Shown here: positions 12,201 to 24,649 of the stretch, piece by piece | Layout of the letters: each line of letters starts with the position of its first letter | How positions within the stretch are numbered: the stretch's first letter is position 1 | Origin: Anticarsia gemmatalis | Lineage: Eukaryota; Arthropoda; Insecta; Lepidoptera; Erebidae | Reading direction: 5' to 3' | Assembly (NCBI RefSeq): GCF_050436995.1 | Contig: NC_134753.1 | Span: 11,532,001 to 11,596,000 of the forward strand | DNA: 64,000 nt | The notes under the pieces: model-generated | Told to the model about the DNA's origin: nothing | What the model saw: the letters and a program-made list of their open reading frames with translations, nothing else | Databases searched by the model: none | Program-made: the position numbers and the translations under genes

Positions 12201-12335
12201 CTTTGACAGTCGTTAACAGTAGTCAGAAACTTGATAGTCTGACAAGCAATCTTTCCGAATCATATCGCGTTATAACCTAGGTAATCGGGTTGTGGAGGTC
12301 CGATAGGCAGTCGCTCTATCTAAAACACTGATATT
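12201..12335 (+). repeat. dispersed repeat, GTCCGATAGGCAGTCGCTC family
   Basis: CTTTGACAGTCGTTAACAGT, CAGAAACTTGATAGTCTGAC and GGTTGTGGAGGTCCGATAGG, CAGTCGCTCTATCTAAAACA. A well-known moth repeat by wording; second copy at 62310. Confidence 0.55.
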
Positions 12336-12585
12336 AAATGAGAATATTTACGGGACAAAACATGCACAAACTTAGAATGGTGAACTTAACTTTCAAATCA
12401 ATAACAATCCCGAGCACATAAAGTGAGTCACGTGAGATGAGGCAACTCGATCGTTAGTCGCATATTATGTCGTGACTGTGAGGCGCTCCACGAACTGCAA
12501 TAGGTAATGTGACTATGCATACTGGATTATTAGGGACTATATTGATATTCTACCTTAAAAGATCCGTCATATCCCTTAGCCGATA

Positions 12586-12757
12586 TTGAGGTGGCGACTA
12601 GTTTAATTGAAACCAGCCAACTGTGTAAGTCTTTGTTTGTAGTGTTCTAGTATGTGCACAATACAGTTACTCTATTTCGTTTAGTTCTGTAGCCTAGTGG
12701 GATGGTCCACCAACATGACCAGAGAGAGGTACGGCGCAGGACCTGTACGTGCTGGAA
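12586..12757 (+). repeat. dispersed repeat, CATGACCAGAG family
   Basis: GAAACCAGCCAACTGTGTAAG, GTTCTAGTATGTGCACAATAC, GATGGTCCACCAACATGACC and GGCGCAGGACCTGTACGTGC parallel the 2481 copy. Confidence 0.55.
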
Positions 12758-12872
12758 GAGAAACTCGAAAAAGTCAGTGTACATGTATTAATATTTCCAT
12801 TGATTAGTTCTAGTTAGGATTTTTACTTCGTCAAGGTATTGTCAAATAGAATAATTTATTTGTTTGTTGTTA

Positions 12873-12920
12873 CTAGCTTTGTCCCGGGACTGCGTCCGCG
12901 TGTATATGTATGTTATTTTA
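12873..12920 (-). mobile_element. short Helitron-like end fragment
   Basis: ACTAGCTTTGTCCCGGGACTG followed by CGTCCGCGTG is the CTAG-end wording of this repeat class; similar ends occur at 15137 and 21508. Confidence 0.3.
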
Positions 12921-12999
12921 TTTCATGAGCAAAATCATGCGCCAAAGCTTAGTATTCCTGTAACCTGTGTTTTCCTTATACATGAGCTACATCACTTTA

Positions 13000-14589
13000 T
13001 ACCATAAAATACCACCTTCGATCCTTCACTACAAATAAATAAATCTACGGAAATTACTAGATCACTTTCCATACATCTCTGTCATCACAAGCCTTTACTA
13101 GGCTTTCACACAAACTAAAGGGTTTCAGGTAAATAAACATGTATCACGTTAGTGTTTGTCGAGAACCCATCTTGGAGTTGTGGTAAGCTTTACACATGAT
13201 ACGTCATACCTGTCCTCACGTTTGTTCAGTAGATGAAAGTATGACGTATTAAATCAATATAAGGTTATATTTACAGTTTTCTGGTTTACTACTACTATTA
13301 TTCGCGGCTCCATCTACATAGACTATTAGACTATTATTCTTTACTAATATTAGCCTGAACATTTCGTTAAGATTAAAGTCATTCAGTGCGTTAAAGGGTA
13401 ACACACATACATATTTTCCATTGATTAATAAAAAACCCATTGTTAATCACTATACATACTGGGTGTTTTTATATAAATGATCCATTTATAAAAAATGGTC
13501 ATTTTGTTGCTATTTTACGAAAATAGATAGAATATTAATTCTTAAATCATAGTCATCCTATCAGACACGTGTGCATATATTTTGAAGATATTTAACCGCA
13601 CTAATTTTACGAGTTTTCAATTTACCACCCATATCAGTTTCAACCTTATGTCTTTGGTATAAAGTTCACAATCAGAATAGTTCTTTGAGACAATTGGCTG
13701 TAGACTAGTGAGGACTGCCTATTCATTGTTTTCGGTGCGACGATGTCGTGTGTGACGAAATGTCGATGAATGGTGACCCTTAAGGGCTTCAAAGGTCATC
13801 GTATAAATAGGTAAAAGTAACAGTAATCGTCTTTGTTGTTTTTATGTTGACATGGAAAGAAAATGTCAGTCAACATTGTTAACAAATAAACATATCGGTT
13901 TGTTCGAGATCCAGACAGTGCCCACACATTTGCTTAAAACTGTGTCATTACGTAAAGAAGACCCTATGTTTTGCGTCCTGGCCATTTAAATCTATGGTAC
14001 ACACTAACATCTGCAAGGGTTTTACGACTGACGGATAAGTCTCGGATAACAAGACTTTTATAAAGATCTGTCAATATTCCACTTGTTAAGCTAGATGACC
14101 AATACTTATCTAGGAGTAGTGAGACCTTAGGGCACTCATTGTTCAGCTTACGTTAAAAATTGTCGATTTTTGATAGAAGTAGAAAATTGCCCGATAGCTT
14201 CGGAAGAACGCAATAATACGACTAACAATAATTCTATTAAAGCATAATTTTCCCACTTACAACCTCAAATTTTCATAAACTTAATCTAAACAAGTTAATA
14301 TCCTATCAAGTGCTTCTCCCCTGGTAGTCGCGGGACTAACCGGCGAAGGTTATTGCATTTAGTGGTACATCACCTGAATGTTAATGAGAGTTCGCAGACT
14401 GCCCGCGGCCGTCAGACATCTTACATGCTCTGTCAACCTGGTACATTACTATTTGTCACTCGATTTTGTTATTTTGAGTTTTTTAACGTTTTTTCAAAAA
14501 TACTTAGCTAATTTTTTTACGTATGCGTATATAACACCACAGTCCACACCTATCATATCCTATGTAGAAGAATTGAATTAAGGTTACAC
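13000..14589. other. no gene seen
   Basis: Unremarkable AT-rich DNA. 13720-13800 (GTGCGACGATGTCGTGTGTG) is slightly richer in G+C, but has no open frame. Confidence 0.45.
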
Positions 14590-14815
14590 ACATTTCGCAA
14601 TTTTGAATGTTACTCCCATGTAATAGGGAGTTCCGGCAAGTCTATTGCCATAACAATATACCGGACGTTACCAGAATTCGGACGATTATGTATTAAGAAA
14701 TGTGAAAATATTAATTAGAACAGACAAATAGCGCTTTGACCGACCTGGTAATTGAACCCGATCTCTAAATAACTCATGCCCTAATCACTGGCTAGCTTAA
14801 TAGACTATGGCCTAA
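14590..14815 (-). repeat. SINE copy of the 6050 family
   Basis: AGATCGGGTTCAATTACCAG (B box), then GGTAACGTCCGGTATATTG and GGCAATAGACTTGCCGG in family order on the - strand. Heavily mutated. Confidence 0.5.
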
Positions 14816-15609
14816 CTGATATATTTAAAAGGAAATCGATGCGTAATAGTCGAATAGAAATGAAGAAATGGCATACCACATCAGATTCGCAGAGAAAATT
14901 CGAATCCAATTAATATTCTGCTTCTAAGTCATTCCATTTGTCAAGAAGATATAATTACTTACCGGTAATTAACATTTCCGAGTTAATTACAAGGGAATGG
15001 AATCATCTATTATGTATATCGAATTTGACAAACACATGTACGGTTTCAATCTATTAGAAAAGCCCAAAAATGTAAGTCAATTGATTGGAAGAAATTTGTT
15101 GGACATTGGGTTCTTGTAAGGCTTCTTTTACTTCATACTAGCTCTTGCCCGTGACTCAACTACGACTACGACTGCGGGAAAATAATATTTCTATAACGCT
15201 GTTAAGTAATATTTTGGCGTAACTGCGTAACAAACAAGCATTCAAATATACGAACTTTAATTCAAATTCAAATATACGGTCACTAGTCGATTGTACCGAA
15301 TGCAAGAGATCACTCAACAGATTAATCTATTTTCAATCATAATAGAATTGAAGAACCCCTTTATAATGTCGATAGTTACATGAATAATAAATTTCACACA
15401 AATAGTGAGTTTCAAACAAGTAGTAGGGTGTCTAAGTCGAAAACTATACATAATTCAAGTAGCGGCTCTTTCGTCGCGACTAATTCGTTTAGCACCTCCA
15501 AGGGCACTCTTACTTGCGTTTTCACTCCAGATATTACAGTAATTCAGGGTAATTGTAATGTGTTGGCACTTTACATGTTCTTAGAACACATATAAGTATT
15601 ACGAACTAG

Positions 15610-15780
15610 CTTTTGTCCGAGAATTTGGTCCCGTAAAAAAAATCCTGGAGTAAAAAGGTCCTTATGTGTTAATCTAGGTTATAAACTAACAAATTGTATT
15701 TAACCTGTAACAAATTGTATTTAACCTGTTGCACTTAACTTTTGCGTGAAAGCGTAACAAACATACATACATCCGTCTCC
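15610..15780 (-). mobile_element. Helitron-like fragment of the second family, with internal duplication
   Basis: CTAGCTTTTG at the left and TTTTGCGTGAAAGCGTAAC with ACAAACATACATACATCCG at the right match the same repeat in reverse. Within it a 21-bp unit is perfectly doubled (15687-15707 and 15708-15728). Confidence 0.45.
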
Positions 15781-16440
15781 TCGAAATATAGTTGCAACCT
15801 CAAATTAACATACAGTTTTTTAAAAATCAACCTCTTGAAATATGTCATCTTAAATTTGCTTAAATCTATAATGATAAGTTTTGACTTATCATTTATAAAA
15901 AGCGTTTGCAAACATGTTAATAAATAAAATTGCAGTTCATAAAATAATGCTTTTATAGAACGATCATAAAACTTCGCTTTAAGTTGAAAATAAACTTATT
16001 ACTCTATTTTATATGAAAAGTGATATACTTTGGTGACCTAGGGTAAAACAAACATTTCAGTAGCTAATATTACTTTTACAGTTATTTTTATGATTCAGAT
16101 AATGTTATAATAATCGAAATAATAAAATAGAAATTTGTTTTTAAGGTTTTAGTTATCCGAAACATCTAGGTGACCATTTTTTGACCTTAGGCCTAGACTT
16201 CTTGAAAAGTCATACGAAGGAGACCTCTATAGGTACATTTTATTGTGATAAGTCTCGCATGTTTGCTACAAAAGATTTTAATCTGATCATGATCATGTTT
16301 ATATTACTATGCCTGGTTTTCATGATCGATACATTTGGCATGTGTGTTATTGTAGTATGGATTCAAGCAAAAATCATATAATATAATATATGTTTCAATT
16401 ATAATTATTAATGCTGTAAAGATAACATAGTCTATATGTT

Positions 16441-16530
16441 CTTCTGGTACATAAGCTCCAACATTGTTAATGGCGAATCGTGGATGTATTTTATACACCT
16501 CAGAAACTTCTGGGCATAAAAAGCGTGATA
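16441..16530 (+). repeat. SINE 3' half of the 6050 family
   Basis: ATTGTTAATGGCGAATCGTG, GATGTATTTTATACACCTC and TTCTGGGCATAAAAAGCGTG are the 3' blocks of the family; the tRNA head is absent. Confidence 0.5.
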
Positions 16531-17064
16531 TTGTAAATGTGTCACTAATACTGTAAGTTTTCATTATACTCCGTTCTATAGTTTCCGTATGATTGAGTGA
16601 CAAACATCTTAAACATCTCCCAACCAAAGCAATTAAAATATTAGTATGGTAGATGTGACATAAACTTTCCAAGAAACGTTTAAAAGATTTAATAGAAAAT
16701 CCGTCGTCGAATCGTGAACAAATCTATAGGAATATAAAATGTAATGGTAGCTATCTGTCAACTGGCGGTGTGAAAGGCGAAAAAGTTGAATTTCTTTCCG
16801 CATAAACGCAATAAATAAAGGAGGCGGCAAACTTTCTGCTTTGCCGGTTTGAGGTTGGCTGGCCGTATTCTGGTGAACCATATTGCAGATTTAAATTTAT
16901 TATACGTTATAGTTTAATTAAAATTTTTGATTAGATGTTCGGACGACATGGCAAAATGTATAGGACTGCATTGCATGAGACAAGCGCAGGATCGTAGGTA
17001 GTAGAGTAATGAAGGAGAGGAGACCTATACTTAACGTAGGTAGAATTGTGCTGAATAAATAGAT

Positions 17065-17140
17065 AGATTGACTTCCTCTGCGGCATGGTCAGTAGAGTAT
17101 GCCTCGTAAAGGAATTCTCTTCCCAGGTCAGGCCTAAAAG
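17065..17140 (+). repeat. degenerate SINE head
   Basis: GACTTCCTCTGCGGCATGGTC followed by AGTAGAGTATGCC and CTTCCCAGGTC resembles the tRNA-like head at 44440. The B box is badly eroded. Confidence 0.3.
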
Positions 17141-17789
17141 TCGTTTCTAAAACTTTCCGACAAAATATATCTGTGATGGCAAACCCATATGACCACATCC
17201 GTGCTACTGTTGAGAATATTTTGAAACCCAAACTCCATTTTTTTCGAAACGGAAATTGAGCCCAGCAACCTAGTGATCTATAGCCGCATACTGTTTGTAG
17301 ACCATGCTTACTTTACTTCCCGCTGCTTGATTTTGTATATGACTCATACAAATGCCATTTCATATAAAACGGCCCATAGCAGTGGTTTCAGAATAGGGCA
17401 CAATTTGTCGGCGCGGACGTTCGGGCGCTCTCCACAGGAAATGAGCGTATTTGTCTTACCTGAGAAATGCGGGGCTGTACTTTTAGTCATAACTATCATA
17501 TTGAAATGTTATTATTATAAATTGTTTTCGTAAACATCATTTATTTTCGAGTTATCGTAGAAAATCAAGTGTCACAATAAAATGACGTATTAAAAGGAAT
17601 GCTTGATTCGCAGTAATATATTTGTAATTTTTTTTTTATTTAGCGACGAGTAAAGAACCTTTTCTTTGAAGTCGGTCAAAAAAAATGTTTTTAATTTATG
17701 TCACGAGGTTATAAACCGAGAGTTCTATTACACAGTTCTTAAATTATTGAAAAATGCGGGATGCATTTGGACAACGTCAACCTAACCCC

Positions 17790-17845
17790 TCCCTAATTCT
17801 AAAAGGAGACCCTTGCCCAGCAGTGGGACAGTAAAGGGTTAAATT
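17790..17845 (+). repeat. RTE-like LINE 3'-end remnant
   Basis: AAGGAGACCCTTGCCCAGCA followed by GTGGGACAGTAAAGGGTTAA is the terminal part of the same repeat. Confidence 0.45.
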
Positions 17846-18136
17846 CAAATTTCATAGTTGAATACCTGAAATTTTCTCGCTGTAACTAACACCGCACATA
17901 AACACCGAACAGGCACACACACATAAATTCACTTACGTACATTTATGAATGTTAATAATTAAGGCGCAATGCGAACTGTTGCGCGATTTATACGTCTCAT
18001 CCCACTGCTTACGCTCCTAAATCTAGACGTCGTAATGTCGCTTAAGAGCTATTATGGGAAGGAATGTGTGATGGAGGTTTACTTTCGTTGTTGTTTTACT
18101 TAATGATGATTATATTTTTAAGGTAGGTTAGACTGA

Positions 18137-18160
18137 ATCTTTATTTATTTATTTATATAT
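18137..18160 (+). repeat. (TTTA)n at a probable LINE tail
   Basis: TTTATTTATTTATTTATATA precedes ATTCATTATCATC; a similar run is at 22781-22800, before GAACGGCCAGGCCAATTAC. Both look like reversed LINE 3' tails, family unknown. Confidence 0.35.
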
Positions 18161-18770
18161 TCATTATCATCTTACATTAACGGTATTTACTACACATGTA
18201 AGTTATAGGTACCTACATTAAGATTTTCTAAATAAAATATTAGTAATTATTTAGTCTGGTTGTTAGTATTTAAGACTTATCACGAGGTGCTGGTTCATTT
18301 TCAACATCCACACTGCCACACTCTCACACTAAAAATGTAAGGATATAGGGAAATAATAATTTCCCATGGGGGAAAATAGCTTTAAAAATTGGAAATACTT
18401 TAGTTCACTAAAAAGAACACATGATTTAATGTATGTGATGTTACACATAAATAAGTTTAGTACTCCATTTTGTTACAAGATTGTTACTTACTATTCCTCT
18501 TCAAAAGCAGTTGGCATTGCCGTTCTAGAATATTAACATGTTGCCCTAATTTCACAAAAAGGGCATCTTAACCTTAAAACATTCAGAAAGCTTGATATCT
18601 CAGCATTGGACAGGAGTTGCCGGGGCAGAATAATTGTCTCGCATCAAGGAACCCATGAGAACACCTGAAACTGACGGCTTTAAGAAATGTGATGCATTTG
18701 ACCTGTTTTAATGGCCTTGTTTTGTTTTTCATTATTATTTTCAATGCGTAATTTAGAGGCCAGTTGTGCT

Positions 18771-19005
18771 CACCGGTCGGTAAACGATTTGTGGGTTAGG
18801 CAACCGTATCCGCGGTCATTCTATAGATGGGTGACCGCATAGTGGTATTTAAACTAAGCGTCATCGTGCTTCGGAGGGCACGTAAAAAGTCGGCCCCGGT
18901 TGTTTTCAATTAAGATAACAGTCGTTAAGCCATGTCAAAGGCCTTTCGGGCGGCTTAAATAACTTTGACACTAGGTTGACCACTAACCATACGATAGACA
19001 GATAG
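18771..19005 (+). repeat. dispersed repeat, CGTGCTTCGGAGGGCACG family
   Basis: GTAAACGATTTGTGGGTTAG, GATGGGTGACCGCATAGTGG, CGTGCTTCGGAGGGCACGT, GTCGGCCCCGGTTGTTTTC and AGCCATGTCAAAGGCCTTTC. A common moth repeat, probably a LINE 3' part. An inverted copy lies in the intron at 61006-61200. Confidence 0.6.
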
Positions 19006-19558
19006 AGAGACTTACGCGAGCATTTTTTTTGCCATACTTCCTGTTGCTTCACAAATCGCTGCCCAACGCTCGCGACCAAGTCGAATTGCCATTTAGTTAT
19101 TTCCGCAGCGCAGCAAAATTCGTTCATCTTTAGTTACTCGTGCTTTCGACACATTTTAAGGTCTTTCCTGGTTAGACAATTCAAAGAAAGTTAAGAACTG
19201 CTTTAATCTATATTCTTCTTGATTATATTTTCAAGCTTGTTACTTAAAATTAAACAAGAAAAACATTTTTTAGGCAATAAAAGATGTCACTTTATTTTAT
19301 TACTCGTATTTAGATATTAATTAATAAGATGAGTTTACGTTTACTTTCCTTTGAATAACTAAATTCTTATTAAACGTACATATTACACCAGTGACAGAAA
19401 TTTTACTCATGATGAAAAGTAACAAAATAAATTAAACAAAATATCAAGCTACATTTCCTCTTGGGATAATCCTTTGCTCATCCTTACTACCAAAAGAAAC
19501 ATTTTAGTGAAGAAGTCTCGAGTATAATTTAATTAAACATTTTGTTTTTTTTTTGCAG

Positions 19559-19631
19559 ATCCACTCCTCGACTCGTCGGCTCTGATGCCTCGTATAAACT
19601 TAACCAATATGAGATGGATGCACTCAATGCC
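19559..19631 (+). CDS. probable internal coding exon (73 nt) of an unidentified large-intron gene
   Basis: A strong acceptor (long T tract ending TTGCAG at 19558) and a consensus donor (GTAAGT from 19632) bound 73 nt. Reading from the second base gives 24 open codons, beginning STPRLVGSDASY and ending YEMDALNA. The frame starting at the first base has a stop; the third frame is also open. Only the second-base frame joins the exon at 58780 without a stop, because it ends on a complete codon and that exon starts in phase 0. Composition is more GC-rich than the flanks. I recognise no domain. It could be a chance pair of splice signals, but the quality of both sites and the phase match favour a real exon. 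Confidence 0.5.
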
Positions 19632-19713
19632 GTAAGTAGAATAATTACAAGTTATTTAATTACAATTAAGTTCTGTAATATTGTATTATAATAATTTAAG
19701 GCACGACAGCCTA

Positions 19714-19864
19714 TCAGTAGCGCAAGAGAGTTTGACATTTGAAATGTACTGTCAAAATAGTTCTTACGGAGCCCGGTAGAGGCGCTGAACCGATTTTCGT
19801 GTAAAATTTCTCGATAGCTAGCTGATTGTCGGTAGTTGATAGTGGTAAAAAATCGAGCTACTGA
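19714..19864 (+). repeat. inverted-repeat element, TCAGTAGC family
   Basis: The cleanest ends of the family: TCAGTAGCGC at 19714 and GAGCTACTGA ending at 19864. The middle matches the 11998 copy (AAATGTACTGTCAAAATAG, GAGGCGCTGA, TCTCGATAGCTAGCTG, GTCGGTAGTTGATAGTGGTA). It lies 82 nt downstream of the exon at 19559. Confidence 0.65.
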
Positions 19865-20284
19865 ACTCGAATAAAATCAAAATTGTCTATGACATGTCGA
19901 AAAAACAAACTTAGTTAGCCAAGTCTAAAGATCGACTTGATACAGATTTGACAAAGAAGACTGCCTTGACAAGGTCTAACTCTCATCCTAAGTTCATCTC
20001 TCTTCATTTATTCAATATCCAAAAAGATAAAATCCGCACTATATATTTTCATCTCACAAACGTGCAATCGTAAATCCCGTTTCTCACATAATGAGAAATT
20101 ACTATTCCGATGCTAATTCATAACACTGCAGTGCTAAGTTTCTAATACGCTTTTCCGTTACAACGATAACCGAGGGATTAAATCCAGTTGGTAGTAAACA
20201 TCGTTATCTGAGGAGTTATTGCGTACTAGACAAATAATAACATAATAATACGGCACGCATGGCCTTGCAGATTACAATATGGGA

Positions 20285-20455
20285 CGAGTTATTGACGGTA
20301 GCGAGTTGAAATTTGCCGATGGCTAGATGTTGTAGATACATTAGCGTGATTTTTCCACAAACGTATCGCGTATCGAGGGTATCCTACGATACCAGCTAGG
20401 AGAGCTGATCAAGCTTTGTTGCAAAATTTATCGATAGCTAGCCGCTCGATGATTG
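20285..20455 (+). repeat. diverged TCAGTAGC-family copy
   Basis: GAGCTGATCAAGCTTTGTT, GCAAAATTTATCGATAGCTA and GCCGCTCGATGATTG fit the middle of the family; the left side (GGCTAGATGTTGTAG) is rearranged. Confidence 0.35.
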
Positions 20456-23017
20456 TAGCAGATAACAGCACTACTGCACCCATGTTACAAATGCGAAATA
20501 CAAATACAAAATATACATTTTGATGGAAATAGGTATTAGAAAAGAATAAGACAATCACCAGCTCTCTTTCCAAAATTAAAGTTAAACCCGCTCTTTTTAT
20601 TGACGTGTACCACACTTAAATTCGTTCATAGAATTTATTAACCAATTATGTACACAATTTATAGCAACTAACAGCCTATCTGTCCGTCCTGGACTTGAAT
20701 GTACTTCTGCTAATGCACTGCAGATAGAAACGTGTTAAACGATTTTTAGTACCTTCACTTATTGCTGAGAATTAACTTAGACTGTTTTCTAGAAATAGAT
20801 ATTGAACGAGTGTCAGCTAGTTGACTCTCAACACCCGATCGAAATTGAATAGAGTAGGATTCAAGCTAATGTCAAATCCACATTTTTTAATTACAAATAT
20901 ATATCTTCATGGGAAATAAAGAACATCGGGCTGTGAATTTCCAATATCGTGTAAACCATAATGCAAGAAAAAATATTTTATTAACTTTAAAGATGTTCAG
21001 AATCGTTTTATTTTGTTTTCAATTAATTACAAGCATTGACTGTCTTTTATTAAAGTTAATAAGAGAAGGGTAGTGTAGACTACTAAAGCAAAGAACTAAA
21101 AGAATTCGCTTCGAGCATGTACTTGCATGGGAAAGTTAAGTTCTACATATGAATGACTTTCCCAGGTCATTTACAATCGTAATTATCTTATTACAGCCAT
21201 CATTATGCGTGCTTGTGAATTTTCTATTTTCTATTCTTGGAAAATATAGCTAAGATATATGTGGCGGCAACACAAAGTCGGACAATGTCGCTTGAAATTT
21301 CTATCATCATGCATACATACGTCTATCGTTGACATGCTGACCGAAATCCGGCAACGTCGCAACGCACTTCACCCGATATTTGGCGATACGTATCGCGGAA
21401 CATTTGTCTCTTATTGAATCCCCAACTAAAAAGTATGCGACTATTATTGCAAAGATACACAAGTCCAATATTTTCTAGATCTTTGCTTACAAATTATTTA
21501 AATTGGCGCTTGCCCGCGATCTCTTACGCGTGGACTTTTATTTTCCCGTTTTCACTACTGCCACTATTTATTATTGCTGCTCCTTTCTTATAATAATACA
21601 TCTTAAAGCCTTTGACAATTAATGGAATTTAACAAAGTTTTTTTTTTCAATTCGAACCTGACTAGCGATTGGCGCATTGAAACATACAAATAAATTCTTC
21701 CGCCTTCTATTAGTGTAGAGATAGATGATTCATACATTGAATCTACAGTAGGGATTATGAAAACTTCCCTTACTCGTATACAAACAAGAGCCAAGTAATT
21801 TGTATGTTTACGTATGGCCCGAAGTTCTGTCCGCTCCTTAAATGTAACTTGAATGTAAGTAGGTAGTTGACCTGCGGTGAGCGCCAGTTAACACGGATAC
21901 GGAGGCTGGCGCCAGGTTTCATAGGGTTGCTCCCTGCGGAAAATAATCTACAAATGGGTATATTTCTTCCTCTTTTATACTAAAACGGATTTTGATTAAA
22001 TTCGGTATTTTGTAATCTAAACAGCTAATACATAGATTATTTTCAATCGATATGATTCCTGCCTGCTTAGTATCTGATAAATAACATTCTCTGAAGTTCA
22101 ATCACCAGCGCACTTTTTTTTTAATGTTTTAAACCAGTTGGTGTGTTTTGTACAGTTTAATGAGGCCTAAATATTTAAATTTCCCATGGACGCTTTCGGA
22201 CGCGAACAGAAGCTAGTGTTTTAATTATAATCGCTTTAAATAGTTCAGGCTGCCATGCGCACCAACAATGTTAGCCACGGCGCCAAATGTGCAGTCATAT
22301 GAGATGGGTAGACTGGTGACTAAGTGGTAAAAAAGTTAACTAAACTTGCTACATCACGGGGCAGCCCTAACTCTAGTACCATTTTGTAAACACTTTTTCA
22401 CAGCATTACAGTGCATAAAATTAGTAAGGAGTAAGCTTGTATTATTTTCCTAGACCTTTACCTATTAGGGAGGGCTATTGTTACAAAAGGGACCAGCCTG
22501 TGGTACTCCTATTTAAGTAAGACCCTTATTCGTAAATTGTAATATAATTATTTTAATCTAAAATGGATTAGTTTACAATATTATTGCGTATACTGGTTTC
22601 TTCCTAACTCTAAGGATAGATGTCGTGATTTTATGTATGGATGCATGCAGTTGTTTCTATTATTGTTCTTAACATAGACCTCGCAAATTTTAATGATAGA
22701 AAAAAATTGAAGATGAAAAGTTACAGAAAACGATTAACGTAACAATTTCACCACTTATAACTGCATTTTGACAGCTATTTTCATTTATTTATTTATTTAT
22801 ATAATTAGAACGGCCAGGCCAATTACACTAATTACAAAGTAATACTAAAAACAAAAAAAAAAAACAATGTACATAAAAATTATTATAAAACAAAAATTCA
22901 ATCATACTCAAACTTATTCACTGTCACATCATCTAGCGGGTATTTTATCTGGCGCTTCTTTATGTATAGTGAAACTGTCCCTAGATATTTTTTTCTGCAG
23001 AAATATTATGCATATAC

Positions 23018-23063
23018 TTCACAGTCAGGATGTTAATGCCTGTATTAACATCCTGATTGTGAA
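23018..23063. repeat. 20-bp inverted repeat, 19 matches
   Basis: TTCACAGTCAGGATGTTAAT (23018-23037) faces ATTAACATCCTGATTGTGAA (23044-23063) around six bases. Confidence 0.8.
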
Positions 23064-24039
23064 GGCGGCTTACAAAAGTGCGGCAACAATTTGCGGTGGT
23101 TTCTATTAGCTCATCAAGATGCTTTTGTACTCAGCCGTGGCGGAAACAGAAGGGATTTGATGTATAATCTGTCACAACGCCCTTGTGATACCAATGAAAC
23201 TCGATTACATCTCGAAAGCGAACGAAACTCGATTATTAAACTCAACGTTTCCGTTTTTAGGAATGACAACAGCTAACGTGAATAGCTAATATTACTTTGG
23301 TATTTTAAGTTGCAAATGAATACTCTAGTATTCAAATGGTGTGTAAATTGATGAAAGTTATTAACAAGGTGATAAAAAGACAATCGTCCATAAGGAACGA
23401 GCACTGCCGACACGTTGGCATCAACCAACCTAATATTTCAACTTACTGTCTTAGAAACAGTACTTTGAATTCTGGAAATCGAGCTTTTTCTGCAGACGTT
23501 TTTTTTTAAACACATTCTTACTCAGTTTTGTAATACGTATGTATGTTACATATTTTAAAGAGTAATGCTCAATGTATTTTTCTTATTTGAATTACTCGTA
23601 GATAAAGTTCAAGTCAAATTCATAGTAAGGTATACCTTCAAAGCTACGTTTGAATAAGTCGGAGCAATAATCGTTGATTGTGGCGTAACCAGGTTTCGCT
23701 CGCTACATGAACGACTCTTTTGTGTTATAATTGTAAGTCATTTTGTTGTTAATGCTTTGCCGTTCAAATATAATGTTTCTCAAGAATGCTGGATGTTTAA
23801 GCTACCTGTTTTGTTTTGGTTTGACGTTGATTGTTCGAGAAAATGTTTGAATTTGGATGAAGCAAAAGAGAGTTTATTAGGAATCGTAGTAAATGCTTAG
23901 CAGCTGCTTACTACCTAACTATCAACCTCATAGTAAATTGGTCGCCATTTAGAAAGATCGCTCATAGAATATACCGGACATGTTAACAAACCTGAGTGGT
24001 TTGATAATATTGAAGATGTTATATAAATGAGAAAAGACC

Positions 24040-24120
24040 AATTACAGTTTGATCAACACGGAAATCGAACCCGGGTTGCCGTGATCAGTACTTCGATTCA
24101 CTGCTGACCGCACAACCGAT
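24040..24120 (-). repeat. tRNA-headed SINE fragment
   Basis: On the - strand CGGCAACCCGGGTTCGATTTC holds a strong B box. The upstream A box region (GGTTGTGCGGTCAGCAGTG) is weak. Confidence 0.45.
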
Positions 24121-24550
24121 GCAGCCAATCTCTCAGGTCTCCTGCAACCATAATACCATTCAGATATAAATGTGTCAATTTAGCTAAAAACTAATACCTA
24201 CTAAACACACTAAATTCATTAACAAAATAAACCTTTACCTCCTTAAACAGAAACAACTTAACAATCCCCTCCAAATCTCTTGGCACAGCCTAATCAGTAT
24301 TATTTCAAACCACCGTACGATACCGATTAGTATAATGAAATCAAAACATTAGAAGCAAACAGTACCAAATAAAGACAGTCACGGGCTCTGATAAATAAAT
24401 TTACACTCTATTAACCGACTGTGATTCAGCTAGGGGAAGTAAGAATACCCTGTTTCTATGTTTCTCAAAATGGGGTCCGGACCTCTACATAATATTTAAC
24501 AAAATCGAATCTGTCTGTTTTTGTTGATAATTTTCAACAAAAACAATTGC

Positions 24551-24649
24551 CAGTACCTCGATTTTCTGCCACTATCGACTACCGACAACCGGCTAGCTAT
24601 CGACATTTTGGTTGTCGGTAGCCGATAGTAGTAGAGAATCGAGGCACCG
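24551..24649. repeat. palindrome of two opposed ends of the TCAGTAGC family
   Basis: The 34-nt arms 24557-24590 and 24610-24643 are inverted copies with about four differences, both being the family's right end (CTACCGACAACC side inwards), around a 19-nt loop with GGCTAGCTATCGAC. The usual left half of the element is missing. Confidence 0.6.

Larger units (their letters stand above)
19865..24039. other. intronic or intergenic DNA, mostly nothing recognisable
   Basis: If the two + strand exons belong together this is intron. It contains the diverged repeat at 20285, a Helitron-like end near 21508, a LINE-tail-like run at 22781 and the hairpin at 23018. No exon-like segment was seen. Confidence 0.45.

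Noticed and set aside
16307..16881. Two overlapping - strand frames (121 and 82 codons)
   Set aside because: The first reads backwards through a SINE tail (16441-16530); the second has no motif and lies in repeat-like DNA.
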